DNA from: Porphyrobacter sp. HT-58-2
GTDB lineage: Bacteria > Pseudomonadota > Alphaproteobacteria > Sphingomonadales > Sphingomonadaceae
Direction: 5' to 3'
DNA length: 64,000 nt
NCBI RefSeq assembly: GCF_002952215.1
Contig: NZ_CP022600.1
Location: 1,488,001 to 1,552,000 of the forward strand
Shown here: positions 1 to 9,700 of the stretch, piece after piece
Position numbering within the stretch: the first letter of the stretch is position 1
How the letters are laid out: the number at the start of each line of letters is the position of its first letter
Position numbers and translations under genes: made by a program
Notes under the pieces: model-generated
The model's database searches: none
The model's input: the letters and a program-made list of their open reading frames with translations, nothing else
What the model was told of the DNA's origin: nothing

Positions 1-380
1 AGGCTCTGGCAGCGACGCCCGCCGTGCGCCGCATCGCGGTGCTGGGCAGCATGAAGGAACTCGGCGACTTTGCCGATGCCTTCCACCGCCAGCTTGCCGA
101 ACCGCTGATTGAGGCGGACGTAAGCCATGCCATTCTCGTCGGGTCTGAGATGCAGGCGTTGGCCGAGGAACTTGGCGCCTGCGAACTGGGGAAAGTTGCG
201 AGCGGTTCGCTTGGCAAGGGGCCAAGCTTCGCTCATTGCCAAAGTCCGGACGAGGCGATTGCGATGCTCGGGCAATTCGGCCTGACGCAAGGGGACGCGG
301 TGCTGGTCAAGGGTTCCAATTCGGTCGGTCTGGGCCGGCTGGTTGCACACTTTACCGACACCGCCCGCACGGCAGGCTGA
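1..380 (+). CDS. murF: UDP-N-acetylmuramoyl-tripeptide--D-alanyl-D-alanine ligase, C-terminal part (MurF)
   Basis: MurF adds the D-Ala-D-Ala dipeptide to UDP-MurNAc-tripeptide in the cytoplasm, the last soluble step of peptidoglycan precursor synthesis. The reading frame is open from base 3, so the gene starts before the window and only about the last 125 residues are present. The segment RRIAVLGSMKELG followed by a histidine (DAFHRQLAE) matches the start of the Mur ligase C-terminal domain, where family members have VLGDM.ELG...H..L. The gene lies 42 bp upstream of mraY, the usual dcw order. The assignment rests on this motif and on context. Confidence 0.88.
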   Translation, partial: ALAATPAVRRIAVLGSMKELGDFADAFHRQLAEPLIEADVSHAILVGSEMQALAEELGACELGKVASGSLGKGPSFAHCQSPDEAIAMLGQFGLTQGDAVLVKGSNSVGLGRLVAHFTDTARTAG

Positions 381-422
381 GGGCCAAGGCATAAGGCGCA
401 AAGGACGCCAAAGGACGATTTC

Positions 423-1493
423 ATGCTCTACCTGCTTGCCGAGTGGCTTGGCTTTGAAGGCATCCTCAATCTGGTTCGCTACCAGAGCTTCCGGGCAGGC
501 GCGACGCTGATGACAGCGCTGATCATCGGTCTGTTGATCGGTGAGCGGTTCATCAACTTCCTGCGCGTGCGCCAGGGCAAGGGCCAGCCGATCCGCGAGG
601 ACGGGCCGCAGACCCACCTTGCCAAGCGCGGCACGCCGACGATGGGCGGCCTGTTGATCCTGACCGCGCTGACCTGCGCCATGCTGCTGTGGATGGATCT
701 GACCAGCCCCTTCGTGTGGGCCTGCCTTGCCGTGACCATCGGCTTTGGCTTCATCGGCTTTCTCGACGATTACGACAAGGTTTCCAAGAACAGCCATGCA
801 GGCGTGCCGGGAAGGGTGCGGCTGGGGCTGGAATTCGTGGTGGCAGGGATCGCGGCGTGGATCATCGTGAGCGAGATCAACACCAACCTCTACCTGCCCT
901 TTCTTACTGGCGTGAGCATTCCGCTGGGGCCGGCCTATTATGTCTTTGCCGCCTTCGTGATCGTGGGCGCGGGCAATGCGGTCAACCTGACGGATGGGCT
1001 GGATGGCCTTGCGATCATGCCGGTGATCATAGCGGCAGGCACCTTCGCGATCATCGCCTATCTGGTCGGGCGCGCGGACTTCAGCGCCTATCTCGGTATT
1101 CCGCACGTGCCGGGCGCGGGCGAGCTGGCGATCTTCTGCGCGGCGATCATGGGGGCAGGGCTTGCCTTCCTGTGGTTCAACGCGCCGCCTGCCGCTGTGT
1201 TCATGGGCGACACCGGGTCGCTGGCACTGGGCGGGGCGCTGGGCGCAATCGCCGTGGCGTCGCACCATGAAGTCGTGCTGGCGATTGTCGGCGGGCTGTT
1301 CGTGCTCGAAGCGGTCAGCGTTATCGTGCAGGTGTTCTGGTTCAAGCGCACCGGCAAGCGGGTGTTCCGCATGGCCCCGATCCACCACCATTTCGAGCAG
1401 CTCGGCTGGAGCGAGAGCAAGGTCGTTATCCGGTTCTGGATCATTGCCATCGTGCTGGCGCTGATCGGGCTTTCCACCCTGAAGCTGAGGTAG
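423..1493 (+). CDS. mraY: phospho-N-acetylmuramoyl-pentapeptide-transferase (MraY)
   Basis: MraY is an integral membrane enzyme that transfers phospho-MurNAc-pentapeptide from UDP to undecaprenyl phosphate, forming lipid I. The 356 residues match the usual family length of about 360. Visible signatures are the Asp pair in FLDDYDK near residue 115, [10 protein letters not shown] near 188, [12 protein letters not shown] near 260 and the histidine cluster PIHHHFE near 319. Hydrophobic segments run along the whole protein, as expected for about ten transmembrane helices. It sits between murF and murD and is cotranscribed with them by position. The ATG at 423 is the first in-frame start. Confidence 0.97.
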   Translation: MLYLLAEWLGFEGILNLVRYQSFRAGATLMTALIIGLLIGERFINFLRVRQGKGQPIREDGPQTHLAKRGTPTMGGLLILTALTCAMLLWMDLTSPFVWACLAVTIGFGFIGFLDDYDKVSKNSHAGVPGRVRLGLEFVVAGIAAWIIVSEINTNLYLPFLTGVSIPLGPAYYVFAAFVIVGAGNAVNLTDGLDGLAIMPVIIAAGTFAIIAYLVGRADFSAYLGIPHVPGAGELAIFCAAIMGAGLAFLWFNAPPAAVFMGDTGSLALGGALGAIAVASHHEVVLAIVGGLFVLEAVSVIVQVFWFKRTGKRVFRMAPIHHHFEQLGWSESKVVIRFWIIAIVLALIGLSTLKLR

Positions 1494-1503
1494 GCTGCGG
1501 CAC

Positions 1504-2874
1504 GTGATCACCTCCCCCGCCTTTGCCGGAAAACGCTACGCGGTGCTCGGCCTCGCGCGTTCGGGCGCGGCAGCGGCTGAGGCACTTCTGGCAAGCGGGG
1601 CGCAGGTTGCGGCATGGGACAGGCAACCGCACGCGCGTGAACCGTTTGAAGGGCGCTGCCAGCTGATCGATCCGCTGGAACTCGATCTTTCCGGCTTTGC
1701 CGGCGTGGTCGTGTCGCCCGGTGTGCCGCTCAACAGCCACCCGATCGGGCCGCATGTGTGGCAATATGGCCTGCCGGTGATCGGCGATATCGAACTCTTC
1801 GCTTCCGCCCGCGCCAGCTTGCCGCCGCACAAGGTGGTCGGCATCACCGGAACCAACGGCAAGTCGACCACCACCGCGCTGGTTCATCACATCCTCCAGA
1901 CGGCGGGCGTGGCGAGCGTCATGGGCGGCAATATCGGCGATCCGATCCTGGGACAGCAGCCCTTGCCCGAAGGGGGCGTCTATGTGCTCGAACTGTCGAG
2001 CTTCCAGATCGACCTCACCTTCACGCTCGATTGCGACGTCGCGGCGCTGACCAACATCACTCCGGATCATCTTGATCGCTATGCGGGGTTCGAAGCCTAT
2101 GCGGCATCGAAGGAGCGCCTGTTCCAGATGCAGGCGAGCGGGGTGGCGGTGATCTGCACCGAGGATGATCCGACCTGCGCGATTGCCGAAGGGCTGGAGA
2201 CCGCAGGCAAAGCGCTGGTGCGGGTCAAGACGGCCGATCTTGACGCAGCCGGGCTGGCAGCAGGGCGATCACCCTCGCTCGCCGGGCCGCACAATGCCCA
2301 GAACGCGGCCGTGGCGGTGGCGATTTGCCGTCAGCTGGGGCTGAGCGATGAACAGATTGCCGCAGGCCTCGCCTCCTATCGCGGGTTGCCGCACCGGATG
2401 GAGCGGGTGTGCGAGGCTGGGGGGGTTGTCTATATCAACGACAGCAAGGCGACCAACGCTGCCTCCGCCGCCCCCGCACTCGCGGCCTTTCCTCCCGATC
2501 CGGCGGTCAATGACGGCGCGCCCCGCATCCACTGGATCGTCGGAGGCCTGCCCAAGGAGGACGGGCTGGGTGCCTGTGCCGATCACCTCGGCAATGTCGC
2601 AGTCGCCTATACCGTGGGTGAGGCCGGGCCGATGTTTGCAAGCCATCTCGAAGGGCAGGTCAAGGTCGAACGCTGCGAGCTCATCAGCGAGGCGGTGCGG
2701 CGTGCCGCCGACGCTGCACAGCCGGGAGAGGTCGTTCTGCTGTCTCCCGCCTGCGCGTCCTACGACCAGTTCCGCGATTACGAAAAGCGCGGCCATCACT
2801 TCCGCCAGATGGTGGGTGTGATTACGGGATGCGACACGGGCCTTGATGCCGAAAGCCGGAGCATCCTGCCATGA
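1504..2874 (+). CDS. murD: UDP-N-acetylmuramoyl-L-alanine--D-glutamate ligase (MurD)
   Basis: MurD is the cytoplasmic ATP-dependent ligase that adds D-glutamate to UDP-MurNAc-L-Ala. The 456-residue product starts with GTG 10 bp after mraY. It has an N-terminal nucleotide-fold region (YAVLGLARSGAAAAEAL), the Mur ligase P-loop GITGTNGKSTTT near residue 113 and the ITPDHLDRY segment near 188. INDSKATNAASA near 310 is the usual C-terminal-domain signature. Its last codon overlaps the ftsW start in ATGA, consistent with translational coupling. Confidence 0.97.
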   Translation: MITSPAFAGKRYAVLGLARSGAAAAEALLASGAQVAAWDRQPHAREPFEGRCQLIDPLELDLSGFAGVVVSPGVPLNSHPIGPHVWQYGLPVIGDIELFASARASLPPHKVVGITGTNGKSTTTALVHHILQTAGVASVMGGNIGDPILGQQPLPEGGVYVLELSSFQIDLTFTLDCDVAALTNITPDHLDRYAGFEAYAASKERLFQMQASGVAVICTEDDPTCAIAEGLETAGKALVRVKTADLDAAGLAAGRSPSLAGPHNAQNAAVAVAICRQLGLSDEQIAAGLASYRGLPHRMERVCEAGGVVYINDSKATNAASAAPALAAFPPDPAVNDGAPRIHWIVGGLPKEDGLGACADHLGNVAVAYTVGEAGPMFASHLEGQVKVERCELISEAVRRAADAAQPGEVVLLSPACASYDQFRDYEKRGHHFRQMVGVITGCDTGLDAESRSILP

Positions 2875-4100
2875 CCGCGCCCGCCTATACCCCCGTCCCG
2901 CGCGGCTCCGGCAAATATCTGCCCCCGGTTCCGGTGCAGCGCCGCTGGCGTGACGAAGTGCGGATCTGGTGGCGCGAGATCGACAAGGTGCTGCTTGGCC
3001 TCATCGTGCTGCTGATGGGGATCGGCCTGTTGGCGGTTGCCGCTGCCTCGCCCGCCAGCGCTGACCAGCTTTCCACCGCCAAGGTGACGCTTGACGAATT
3101 CATGTTCTTCAAGCGCCATGTCGTGTTCCAGCTGATGGGCCTTGGCCTGATGATCGGCCTCAGTTTTCTTGACCGGGATCAGGCGCGCAGGCTTGGCATT
3201 CTTGTTGGCGCGGTGATGCTGGCGCTGCTGTTTGTGGTGCCTTTCATCGGTGAGGAAAAGAACGGCGCGCGGCGCTGGATCAATGTCGGGATGAGCCTTC
3301 AGCCCTCGGAATTTCTGAAGCCCGGCTTCGCGATCATCTGCGCCTGGGTGCTGAGCTGGCGGCTGCGCGATCCGCATTTGCCTGTGGTCGCCTATGTCAC
3401 CGGTTTCTTTGGGCTGATTGCAGCGCTGCTGATGCTTCAACCCAACCTTGGCGATGCGATCCTGTTCGGCGGGATCTGGCTGGTGATGGTGTTGCTGGCC
3501 GGGGTGGCGTGGCAGCGCATCGCCGGGCTGATCGGCGGGGGTCTTGGCCTGCTGGTGCTGGCCTATATCTTCTATGACAACGCTCGCCACCGCATTGACG
3601 GATTTCTCGGCGGAGGCACGGCCTTCGATCAGGTCGATCTGGCCCAGCGCACCATCACCGCCGGCGGCTGGACCGGCAGCGGATTGTGGCTCGGCATCCG
3701 CAAGATGAACCTGCCCGAAGCGCACACCGATTACATCTTCTCGGTGATCGGCGAGGAATTCGGCCTGATCATGTGCGGGATCATCGTGTTGCTCTATTGC
3801 GGGCTGGTGCTGCGCGCGCTGACCCGGATGGTAGGTGAGGACAACCTGTTCGCGCTGCTGGCCGGCGCGGGCCTCATCACCCAGTTCGGCGGGCAGGCCT
3901 TCATCAACATCCTCGTCAATCTCAAGCTGTTCCCGTCCAAGGGCATGACTTTGCCGCTGATTTCCTATGGCGGTTCATCGACACTGGCGGTGTGCTTCAC
4001 GCTTGGGCTATTGCTGGCGATCACACGGCGCAATCCGTTCCTCGCCCGCGAAGGCGGCGGCTTGCGCGAGCTGATCGAACGCAAGGATACGCCCGCATGA
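2871..4100 (+). CDS. ftsW: peptidoglycan glycosyltransferase FtsW
   Basis: FtsW is the septal SEDS-family lipid II polymerase that works with the class B PBP FtsI. The 409-residue protein has a hydrophilic N-terminus of about 40 residues and then some ten hydrophobic helices. The SEDS signatures GARRWINVGMSLQPSEFLKP near residue 125 and EAHTDYIFSVIGEEFG near 282 are clear, as is the C-terminal PLISYGGSS. The gene overlaps murD by 4 bp and murG by 4 bp. Its dcw position identifies it as FtsW and not the elongation paralogue RodA. Confidence 0.95.
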   Translation: MTAPAYTPVPRGSGKYLPPVPVQRRWRDEVRIWWREIDKVLLGLIVLLMGIGLLAVAAASPASADQLSTAKVTLDEFMFFKRHVVFQLMGLGLMIGLSFLDRDQARRLGILVGAVMLALLFVVPFIGEEKNGARRWINVGMSLQPSEFLKPGFAIICAWVLSWRLRDPHLPVVAYVTGFFGLIAALLMLQPNLGDAILFGGIWLVMVLLAGVAWQRIAGLIGGGLGLLVLAYIFYDNARHRIDGFLGGGTAFDQVDLAQRTITAGGWTGSGLWLGIRKMNLPEAHTDYIFSVIGEEFGLIMCGIIVLLYCGLVLRALTRMVGEDNLFALLAGAGLITQFGGQAFINILVNLKLFPSKGMTLPLISYGGSSTLAVCFTLGLLLAITRRNPFLAREGGGLRELIERKDTPA

Positions 4101-5320
4101 CGAGCCCGACCCCCCATGGCGCATCACGCCACTATGTGCTGGCCGCAGGCGGCACCGGTGGTCACCTGATCCCGGCCTTCGCGCTGGCGGCAGAACTGCA
4201 CCAGCGCGGCCACCATGTCGCGCTGATCACCGACGAGCGCGGCGCGAATATTCCGGGCAAGCCCGATTTCCTTCCCGCCCATGTGCTGCCCGCAGGCCGC
4301 TTCGGCAAGAACCCGCTGGGCTGGCCCAAGGGTGTGAGCGCAGTGCTGGAAGGCCGATCGATGGCCCTGCGCCTGTTTGACACGTTTCAGCCCTCGGCCA
4401 TTGTCGGCTTCGGCGGCTATCCCGCACTGCCTGCGTTGCTGGCCGCGACCGCTGTCAAACTGCCGAGCATTGTCCACGAACAGAACGCCGTTCTGGGCCG
4501 CGTCAATCGCCTGCTGTCGGGCCGGGTGGACGCGATTGCGACCTCCTATGACAAGGTCGACCGCCTGAACCCCAAACACGCGGGCAAGGTACATCTGGTC
4601 GGCAACCCGGTTCGGGCCGAGGTGCTGGCGCTGCGCGAACAGGATTTCCCTGCCTTTACCGATGAAAGCCTGTTCCGCATTCTGGTGACGGGCGGATCGC
4701 AGGGCGCGCGGGTGCTGTCCGAAGTGGTGCCGGATGGCCTCGCCATGCTCCCGCCGGCGCTGCGCCAGCGCTTGCAGGTGACCCAGCAATGCCGCCCCGA
4801 AGATCTTGAGGCGGTGCGTAAGCGCTATGCCGAGCACGACATCCCCGCTGAACTCGGCACCTATTTCGAAGACATGCACGAACGCCTGGCGGATGCGCAC
4901 CTGTTCATCGGGCGCGCCGGGGCATCGACGATTGCCGAGCTGACCGCTGTGGGGCGCCCGGCGATCCTTGTGCCGCTGCCGATCGCGACCGACGACCACC
5001 AGGCAGTCAACACGCGCGAGATGGTGAAAGCTGGCGGGGCGCGCATGATCCGGCAGGAGGCGTTCCAGCCCAAGGAACTCGCCAAGCAGATCCAGGTTAT
5101 GGCGATGAACCCGCAAAGCCTTGCCAATGCGGCGCACTGCGCCTTCAACTGCGGGCGGCCTGATGCGGCGAAGGATCTGGCTGACCTCGTAGAAAGCATG
5201 AGCGGCATTGATCTGATGGACGTGATCCGCGTGGGCGAGGGCGCGCACAAATCAGCGCAGACCGCCACCCGCCCGCAGACCGCGACCCGCGAAGCGGCCA
5301 AGGAACAGGCGGAAGCATGA
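4097..5320 (+). CDS. murG: UDP-N-acetylglucosamine--N-acetylmuramyl-(pentapeptide) pyrophosphoryl-undecaprenol N-acetylglucosamine transferase (MurG)
   Basis: MurG is the peripheral inner-membrane GT28 glycosyltransferase that converts lipid I to lipid II. The ATG at 4097 was chosen because it overlaps the ftsW stop (ATGA) and places the sugar-nucleotide loop GGTGGH at residues 18-23, as in the family; an upstream in-frame extension would lie inside ftsW. Other signatures are [24 protein letters not shown], the G.SQGA.VL segment and [13 protein letters not shown] with [11 protein letters not shown]. The product is 407 residues, somewhat longer than usual because of a Thr/Ala/Gln-rich tail of about 30 residues. 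Confidence 0.96.
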   Translation: MTSPTPHGASRHYVLAAGGTGGHLIPAFALAAELHQRGHHVALITDERGANIPGKPDFLPAHVLPAGRFGKNPLGWPKGVSAVLEGRSMALRLFDTFQPSAIVGFGGYPALPALLAATAVKLPSIVHEQNAVLGRVNRLLSGRVDAIATSYDKVDRLNPKHAGKVHLVGNPVRAEVLALREQDFPAFTDESLFRILVTGGSQGARVLSEVVPDGLAMLPPALRQRLQVTQQCRPEDLEAVRKRYAEHDIPAELGTYFEDMHERLADAHLFIGRAGASTIAELTAVGRPAILVPLPIATDDHQAVNTREMVKAGGARMIRQEAFQPKELAKQIQVMAMNPQSLANAAHCAFNCGRPDAAKDLADLVESMSGIDLMDVIRVGEGAHKSAQTATRPQTATREAAKEQAEA

Positions 5321-6753
5321 AAGGCGTCGGCACCGATATCGGCATCATCCACTTCGTCGGCATCGGCGGGATCGGTATGTCGGGCATCGCCGAGGTGATG
5401 CACAACCTCGGCTACCGGGTGCAGGGCAGCGACATTGCCGAAGGGCCGAGTGTCGAGCGTCTGCGTGCGCGCGGGATCACCGTCCATGTCGGCCACCGGG
5501 CTGAGAATGTCGCGGGCGTGGCGGTGGTCGTCACCTCCACCGCCGTGCGCCGCACCAACCCCGAAGTCGCCGCCGCCTTGGAAGCCCGCGTCCCCGTGGT
5601 GCGCCGCGCCGAGATGCTGGCCGAGCTGATGCGTCTCAAATCCACCGTCGCGGTGGCGGGTACGCATGGCAAGACCACGACCACCAGCATGATCGCGACG
5701 CTGCTGGATGCAGGCGGGATTGACCCCACCGTCATCAACGGCGGGATCATCGAACAATATGGCTCCAACGCGCGCCTAGGCGATAGCGACTGGATGGTGG
5801 TCGAGGCCGACGAGAGCGACGGGAGCTTCCTGCGCCTCGACGGCACTATCGCGGTCGTCACCAATATCGATCCCGAACATCTCGATCACTACGGCGACTT
5901 CGACGGTGTGAAGAAAGCGTTTGTGGAGTTCATTCACAACGTCCCGTTCTACGGCGCGGCGGTGCTGTGCGTGGATCATCCGGTGGTGCAGGCGGTGATC
6001 GGGGCGGTGCGGGATCGCAAGGTCGTGACCTATGGCTTCTCGCTTCAGGCCGATATCTGCGGGGTGAATGTCCGCTCCGAGGACGGGGGCAACACGTTCG
6101 ACGTGATCGTGCGCCAGCGGGGTCTTGAGGATCGCCGCATCGAGGGCGTCCACCTGCCGATGCCGGGCCGCCACAATGTCCAGAACGCGCTCGCGGCGAT
6201 TGCGGTCGCCATCGAGATGGGCTGTTCCGACGAAGTGATCCGCACCGGCTTTGCCCGCTTCGGCGGCGTGCGGCGGCGCTTTACCAAGGTCGGCTCGGTG
6301 GCACTGGACGGCGGGAATGTCACCGTGATTGACGACTATGCCCATCACCCGGTCGAAATCCGCGCGGTGCTGGCGGCAGCGCGCGAGGCGGTAGGCAGCA
6401 CCGGCGGGCGGGTTATCGCCGTGGCCCAGCCGCACCGCTATTCGCGGCTCAATGACCTGATGAACGAATTCCAGTCGTGCTTTGATGATGCCGACATCGC
6501 CTATGTCGCCCCGGTCTATCCGGCGGGCGAGGAGCCACTGCCGGGGGTCGATCACGCGGCGCTGGTCGCAGGCATGAAAGCGCGCGGGCATCGCGCTGCA
6601 CGCGAGATTGCCGGGGCTGACGCTCTGGCCGAGGTGCTGGCGGCTGAGATCGCTCCGGGCGACATGGTCGTGTGCCTTGGTGCGGGCGACATCACAAAGT
6701 GGGCGGCGGGGCTTGCGCCCGCCATCACGGCCCGCAAAGGCGGCGCGGCATGA
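5317..6753 (+). CDS. murC: UDP-N-acetylmuramate--L-alanine ligase (MurC)
   Basis: MurC attaches L-alanine to UDP-MurNAc, the first amino-acid addition in peptidoglycan synthesis. The 478-residue product begins with the Rossmann-like [16 protein letters not shown]. It carries the ATP-binding [11 protein letters not shown] loop near residue 115, [10 protein letters not shown] and [11 protein letters not shown] in the central domain, and DDYAHHP near 340 in the C-terminal domain. The gene overlaps murG by 4 bp (ATGA) and murB by 4 bp, so translation of the three is probably coupled. Confidence 0.97.
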   Translation: MKGVGTDIGIIHFVGIGGIGMSGIAEVMHNLGYRVQGSDIAEGPSVERLRARGITVHVGHRAENVAGVAVVVTSTAVRRTNPEVAAALEARVPVVRRAEMLAELMRLKSTVAVAGTHGKTTTTSMIATLLDAGGIDPTVINGGIIEQYGSNARLGDSDWMVVEADESDGSFLRLDGTIAVVTNIDPEHLDHYGDFDGVKKAFVEFIHNVPFYGAAVLCVDHPVVQAVIGAVRDRKVVTYGFSLQADICGVNVRSEDGGNTFDVIVRQRGLEDRRIEGVHLPMPGRHNVQNALAAIAVAIEMGCSDEVIRTGFARFGGVRRRFTKVGSVALDGGNVTVIDDYAHHPVEIRAVLAAAREAVGSTGGRVIAVAQPHRYSRLNDLMNEFQSCFDDADIAYVAPVYPAGEEPLPGVDHAALVAGMKARGHRAAREIAGADALAEVLAAEIAPGDMVVCLGAGDITKWAAGLAPAITARKGGAA

Positions 6754-7715
6754 ACCAGCCCGGCGACAGCTTCATCTATGACGATGGCTCTGCCCCCACT
6801 TGTGCGGTCGAAGGGGCGGTGGCCTCGCCCATTCCGCTGGAAGGCATTCGCGGCAAGCTCACCTGCAAGGCCCCACTTGCGCCCTATACCTGGTTCAAGA
6901 CTGGCGGGCCGGCTGACTGGCTGTTCGAGCCCGCTGATCTCGAAGACCTCAAGTGCTTCCTCGAACGGCTCGGCGGCGAGATCCCGGTGATGGCGCTGGG
7001 CCTCGGATCGAACATGATCGTGCGCGACGGCGGGGTGCCGGGCGTGGTGGTGCGGCTGGGTAAGAGCTTCGCCAAGGTCGACCACAGCGGCGAGATGGAG
7101 CTGACCTGCGGCGGCGGGGCGAGCGGGATTCTGGTGGCTTCCACCGCCCGCGATCTGGGGATTGCGGGGCTCGAATTCCTGCGCGGGATACCCGGCACCG
7201 TCGGCGGCTTCGTGCGGATGAACGGCGGCGCCTACGGGCGCGAGGTCGCCGACGTTCTGGTGGATTGCGCGGTGATCCTGCACGATGGCAGCTTCATTAC
7301 CCTGAACGCGGCGGAGCTGGAGTATTCCTACCGCCACTCGGCCCTGCCCGAAGGCGCGATTGTCGTTTCGGCGCGGTTCCGCGGGCATCCGGGCGATCCG
7401 GCGGCAATCGGCGCCGAGATGGACCGCATCGCCGCCGCGCGCGAAGCCTCGCAACCCTTGCGCACCAAGACCGGCGGATCGACCTTCAAGAACCCGGAAG
7501 GCCACAAGGCGTGGGAACTGCTCGACCGCGCGGGTTGCCGCGGTCTGACGTTAGGCGGCGCGCAGGTCTCCGAAAAGCACACCAATTTCCTGATCAACAC
7601 GGGCAGTGCCACCAGCGCCGACATCGAAGGGCTGGGCGAAATGGTGCGCGACAAGGTCTACGCCGCGACCGGCGTGAGCCTCGAGTGGGAAATTCAGCGG
7701 GTGGGGCGGCCGTGA
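6750..7715 (+). CDS. murB: UDP-N-acetylenolpyruvoylglucosamine reductase (MurB)
   Basis: MurB is the FAD- and NADPH-dependent cytoplasmic reductase that turns UDP-GlcNAc-enolpyruvate into UDP-MurNAc. The ATG at 6750 overlaps the murC stop and is preferred to an upstream ATG inside murC; it gives 321 residues. FAD-binding signatures [12 protein letters not shown] and [13 protein letters not shown] are present, followed by [22 protein letters not shown] and [10 protein letters not shown] with the catalytic serine. [14 protein letters not shown] and a final EIQRVG complete a type I-like MurB. A palindromic REP-like element fills the gap before ddl. Confidence 0.96.
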   Translation: MNQPGDSFIYDDGSAPTCAVEGAVASPIPLEGIRGKLTCKAPLAPYTWFKTGGPADWLFEPADLEDLKCFLERLGGEIPVMALGLGSNMIVRDGGVPGVVVRLGKSFAKVDHSGEMELTCGGGASGILVASTARDLGIAGLEFLRGIPGTVGGFVRMNGGAYGREVADVLVDCAVILHDGSFITLNAAELEYSYRHSALPEGAIVVSARFRGHPGDPAAIGAEMDRIAAAREASQPLRTKTGGSTFKNPEGHKAWELLDRAGCRGLTLGGAQVSEKHTNFLINTGSATSADIEGLGEMVRDKVYAATGVSLEWEIQRVGRP

Positions 7716-7734
7716 GGCACCTTCCCTCCCCGTT

Positions 7735-7799
7735 TGTGTCGAGCGTAGTCGAGACACCCCGCGCCAGTAAGCCTCTCGACTTCGCTCGAGGCGAACGGA
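7735..7799. repeat. REP/BIME-like palindromic element between murB and ddl
   Basis: The gap holds two imperfect palindromes, TGTCGAGCGTAGTCGAGACA and CTCTCGACTTCGCTCGAGG, followed by CGAACGG. The same pair occurs in the opposite orientation at 20734-20803. The arrangement is that of a bacterial interspersed palindromic element. It separates murB from ddl by 91 bp in a cluster where most genes overlap. Confidence 0.75.
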
Positions 7800-7806
7800 T
7801 TTTTGT

Positions 7807-8799
7807 ATGACAGTCACCAAACCCCTCCATGTCGCGGTTCTGATGGGCGGCTGGGCCAATGAACGGCAGGTCTCGCTCACCAGCGGTGCAGGCGTGGCCG
7901 ATGCGCTCGAGAGCAAGGGCCACCGCGTCACCCGCATCGACATGGGGCGGGACGTGGCGCTTCGCCTGCATGAGGCCAAGCCCGATGTCGTCTTCAACGC
8001 GCTCCACGGCGTTCCCGGCGAGGACGGGACGGTGCAGGGGATGCTCGATCTGATGGGGCTGGCCTATACCCATTCGGGCCTCGCGACTTCGGTGATCGCG
8101 ATCGACAAGCAGCTGACCAAGCAGGCGCTGGTGCCGCATGGCATCCCCATGCCCGGCGGGCGGATCGTGACGCGCGAGGAACTCTACCAGCGCGACCCGC
8201 TGCCGCGGCCCTATGTCCTGAAGCCCGTCAACGAAGGGTCGTCGGTCGGCGTTGCCATCGTCACCGCGGATAGCAATTTCGGCAACCCGATCAACCCGGA
8301 TGCAAAGGGGCCGTGGCAGGAATTCGCCGAACTGCTCGCCGAACCCTTCATCAAGGGCCGCGAACTCACTGCCGCCGTGCTCGACGGCCCCGACGGCCCA
8401 CGCGCATTGGGAGTCACCGAACTCGTCGTTGCCAACGGCTTCTACGATTACGAGAACAAATACACCGCCGGGCGCACCGAACACATCTTTCCGGCGAAAC
8501 TCCCGCCCGAAATCACCGCCCTGTGCGAGGCCTATGCGGTCAAGGCGCATCAGGTGCTCGGCTGCCACGGCACCAGCCGCACCGATTTCCGCTGGGACGA
8601 GGAGGCGGGTGAGGACGGGTTGTTCGTGCTCGAAACCAACACCCAGCCCGGTATGACACCGCTCAGCCTCGTGCCTGAACAGGCGGCAGGCTGCGGGATC
8701 AGCTATGCCGATCTTGTCGAGATGCTGGTGGCAGAGGCGCTGAGGGGCCACGCGCTGAAGCAGAAGGGAGACACGCATGGCGCAGCAGATCAGGCGTAA
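7807..8799 (+). CDS. ddl: D-alanine--D-alanine ligase (Ddl)
   Basis: Ddl is the cytoplasmic ATP-grasp enzyme that joins two D-alanines for MurF. The 330-residue protein shows VLMGGWANERQVSLTSG at its start, NALHGVPGEDGTVQGML near residue 65, the ATP-grasp segment RPYVLKPVNEGSSVGV near 138 and ETNTQPGMTPLSLVPEQA near 278, which holds the metal and substrate ligands. The C-terminus overlaps the ftsQ start by 23 bp. The length is slightly above the usual 305-320. Confidence 0.96.
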   Translation: MTVTKPLHVAVLMGGWANERQVSLTSGAGVADALESKGHRVTRIDMGRDVALRLHEAKPDVVFNALHGVPGEDGTVQGMLDLMGLAYTHSGLATSVIAIDKQLTKQALVPHGIPMPGGRIVTREELYQRDPLPRPYVLKPVNEGSSVGVAIVTADSNFGNPINPDAKGPWQEFAELLAEPFIKGRELTAAVLDGPDGPRALGVTELVVANGFYDYENKYTAGRTEHIFPAKLPPEITALCEAYAVKAHQVLGCHGTSRTDFRWDEEAGEDGLFVLETNTQPGMTPLSLVPEQAAGCGISYADLVEMLVAEALRGHALKQKGDTHGAADQA

Positions 8800-9700
8800 C
8801 GGGGCCTCAGGCGTGCGGCGCGCGGCCAAGGCGCAAAGCCGCGCGGTCACCGTGCGCAAGGCGCGCGGGTCGGCAGGCGGTTTCATCGACAGGATGATGG
8901 GCCTGCTGCCCTTTACCGAGGAACAATGGAGCCGCATCTGGCTCGCGATGATCATTGGCGGCGGAGTAGGCATTGCCTTTGTCATCGCCAGCCTTGCAGG
9001 CCTGCCCGCGCTGGCGCAGGCGCAGGTCGCGCGGATTGCTGCCGATGCCGGGTTCGAGGTGCGGCACGTGCGCGTCACCGGCACGGCCCGCATGGACGAA
9101 CAGCAGGTCTATGCCCGCGCGCTCGCCCAGCGCAATCAGGCCATGCCTGAAGTCGACATCGCGAAGCTGCGCGAAGAACTGCGCGCGTTGCCGTGGGTGA
9201 AGGATGCCCGGGTCTCGATCCAGCTCCCCCACACGCTCGCGATCGACATTGTCGAGCGCGAACCGCACGCGGTGCTCGAAAAGCCCGACAGGCTGATGCT
9301 GATCGATGCCACAGGCGTGGAGCTTGAGCCGGTCGCTGCCGACAAGGCGAAGGGAATGCTGCGGCTCGCCGGGCCGGGGGCGGCGAGGCAGGCCCGCGCG
9401 CTCGAAACCCTGCTGGCTGCCGCGCCCGCACTCGGCCCGCAGGTTGAGGCAGCCGAATGGGTCGGCAACCGCCGTTGGAACCTTACCTTCAAAACCGGGC
9501 AACTGCTCGCCCTGCCCGAAGGCGAGATCGAAGCGGCAAGCGCACTGGTCAAGTTTGCGCGGCTGGATGGCCAGAACCGGCTGATCGGCGGCAAGGTGAT
9601 CGCCTTCGACATGCGCACGCCCCCAAGGCTCTACATGCGCATGCCGGAGGGCGCGATCCAGCCGAAGCTCGTAGGCGATGGTGGCGGGGAGACCACCTGA
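8777..9700 (+). CDS. ftsQ: cell division protein FtsQ
   Basis: FtsQ is a bitopic divisome protein that links FtsB/FtsL to the other septal proteins. The 307 residues comprise a basic cytoplasmic N-terminus of about 50 residues, one transmembrane segment near residues 54-75, a POTRA domain beginning near FEVRHVRVTG (about residue 92) and a periplasmic beta domain. LPWVKDARVSIQLPHTLAIDIVEREP is the expected FtsQ/DivIB signature (described here from residue 138). It overlaps ddl at its 5' end and ftsA at its 3' end. Confidence 0.92.
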   Translation: MAQQIRRNGASGVRRAAKAQSRAVTVRKARGSAGGFIDRMMGLLPFTEEQWSRIWLAMIIGGGVGIAFVIASLAGLPALAQAQVARIAADAGFEVRHVRVTGTARMDEQQVYARALAQRNQAMPEVDIAKLREELRALPWVKDARVSIQLPHTLAIDIVEREPHAVLEKPDRLMLIDATGVELEPVAADKAKGMLRLAGPGAARQARALETLLAAAPALGPQVEAAEWVGNRRWNLTFKTGQLLALPEGEIEAASALVKFARLDGQNRLIGGKVIAFDMRTPPRLYMRMPEGAIQPKLVGDGGGETT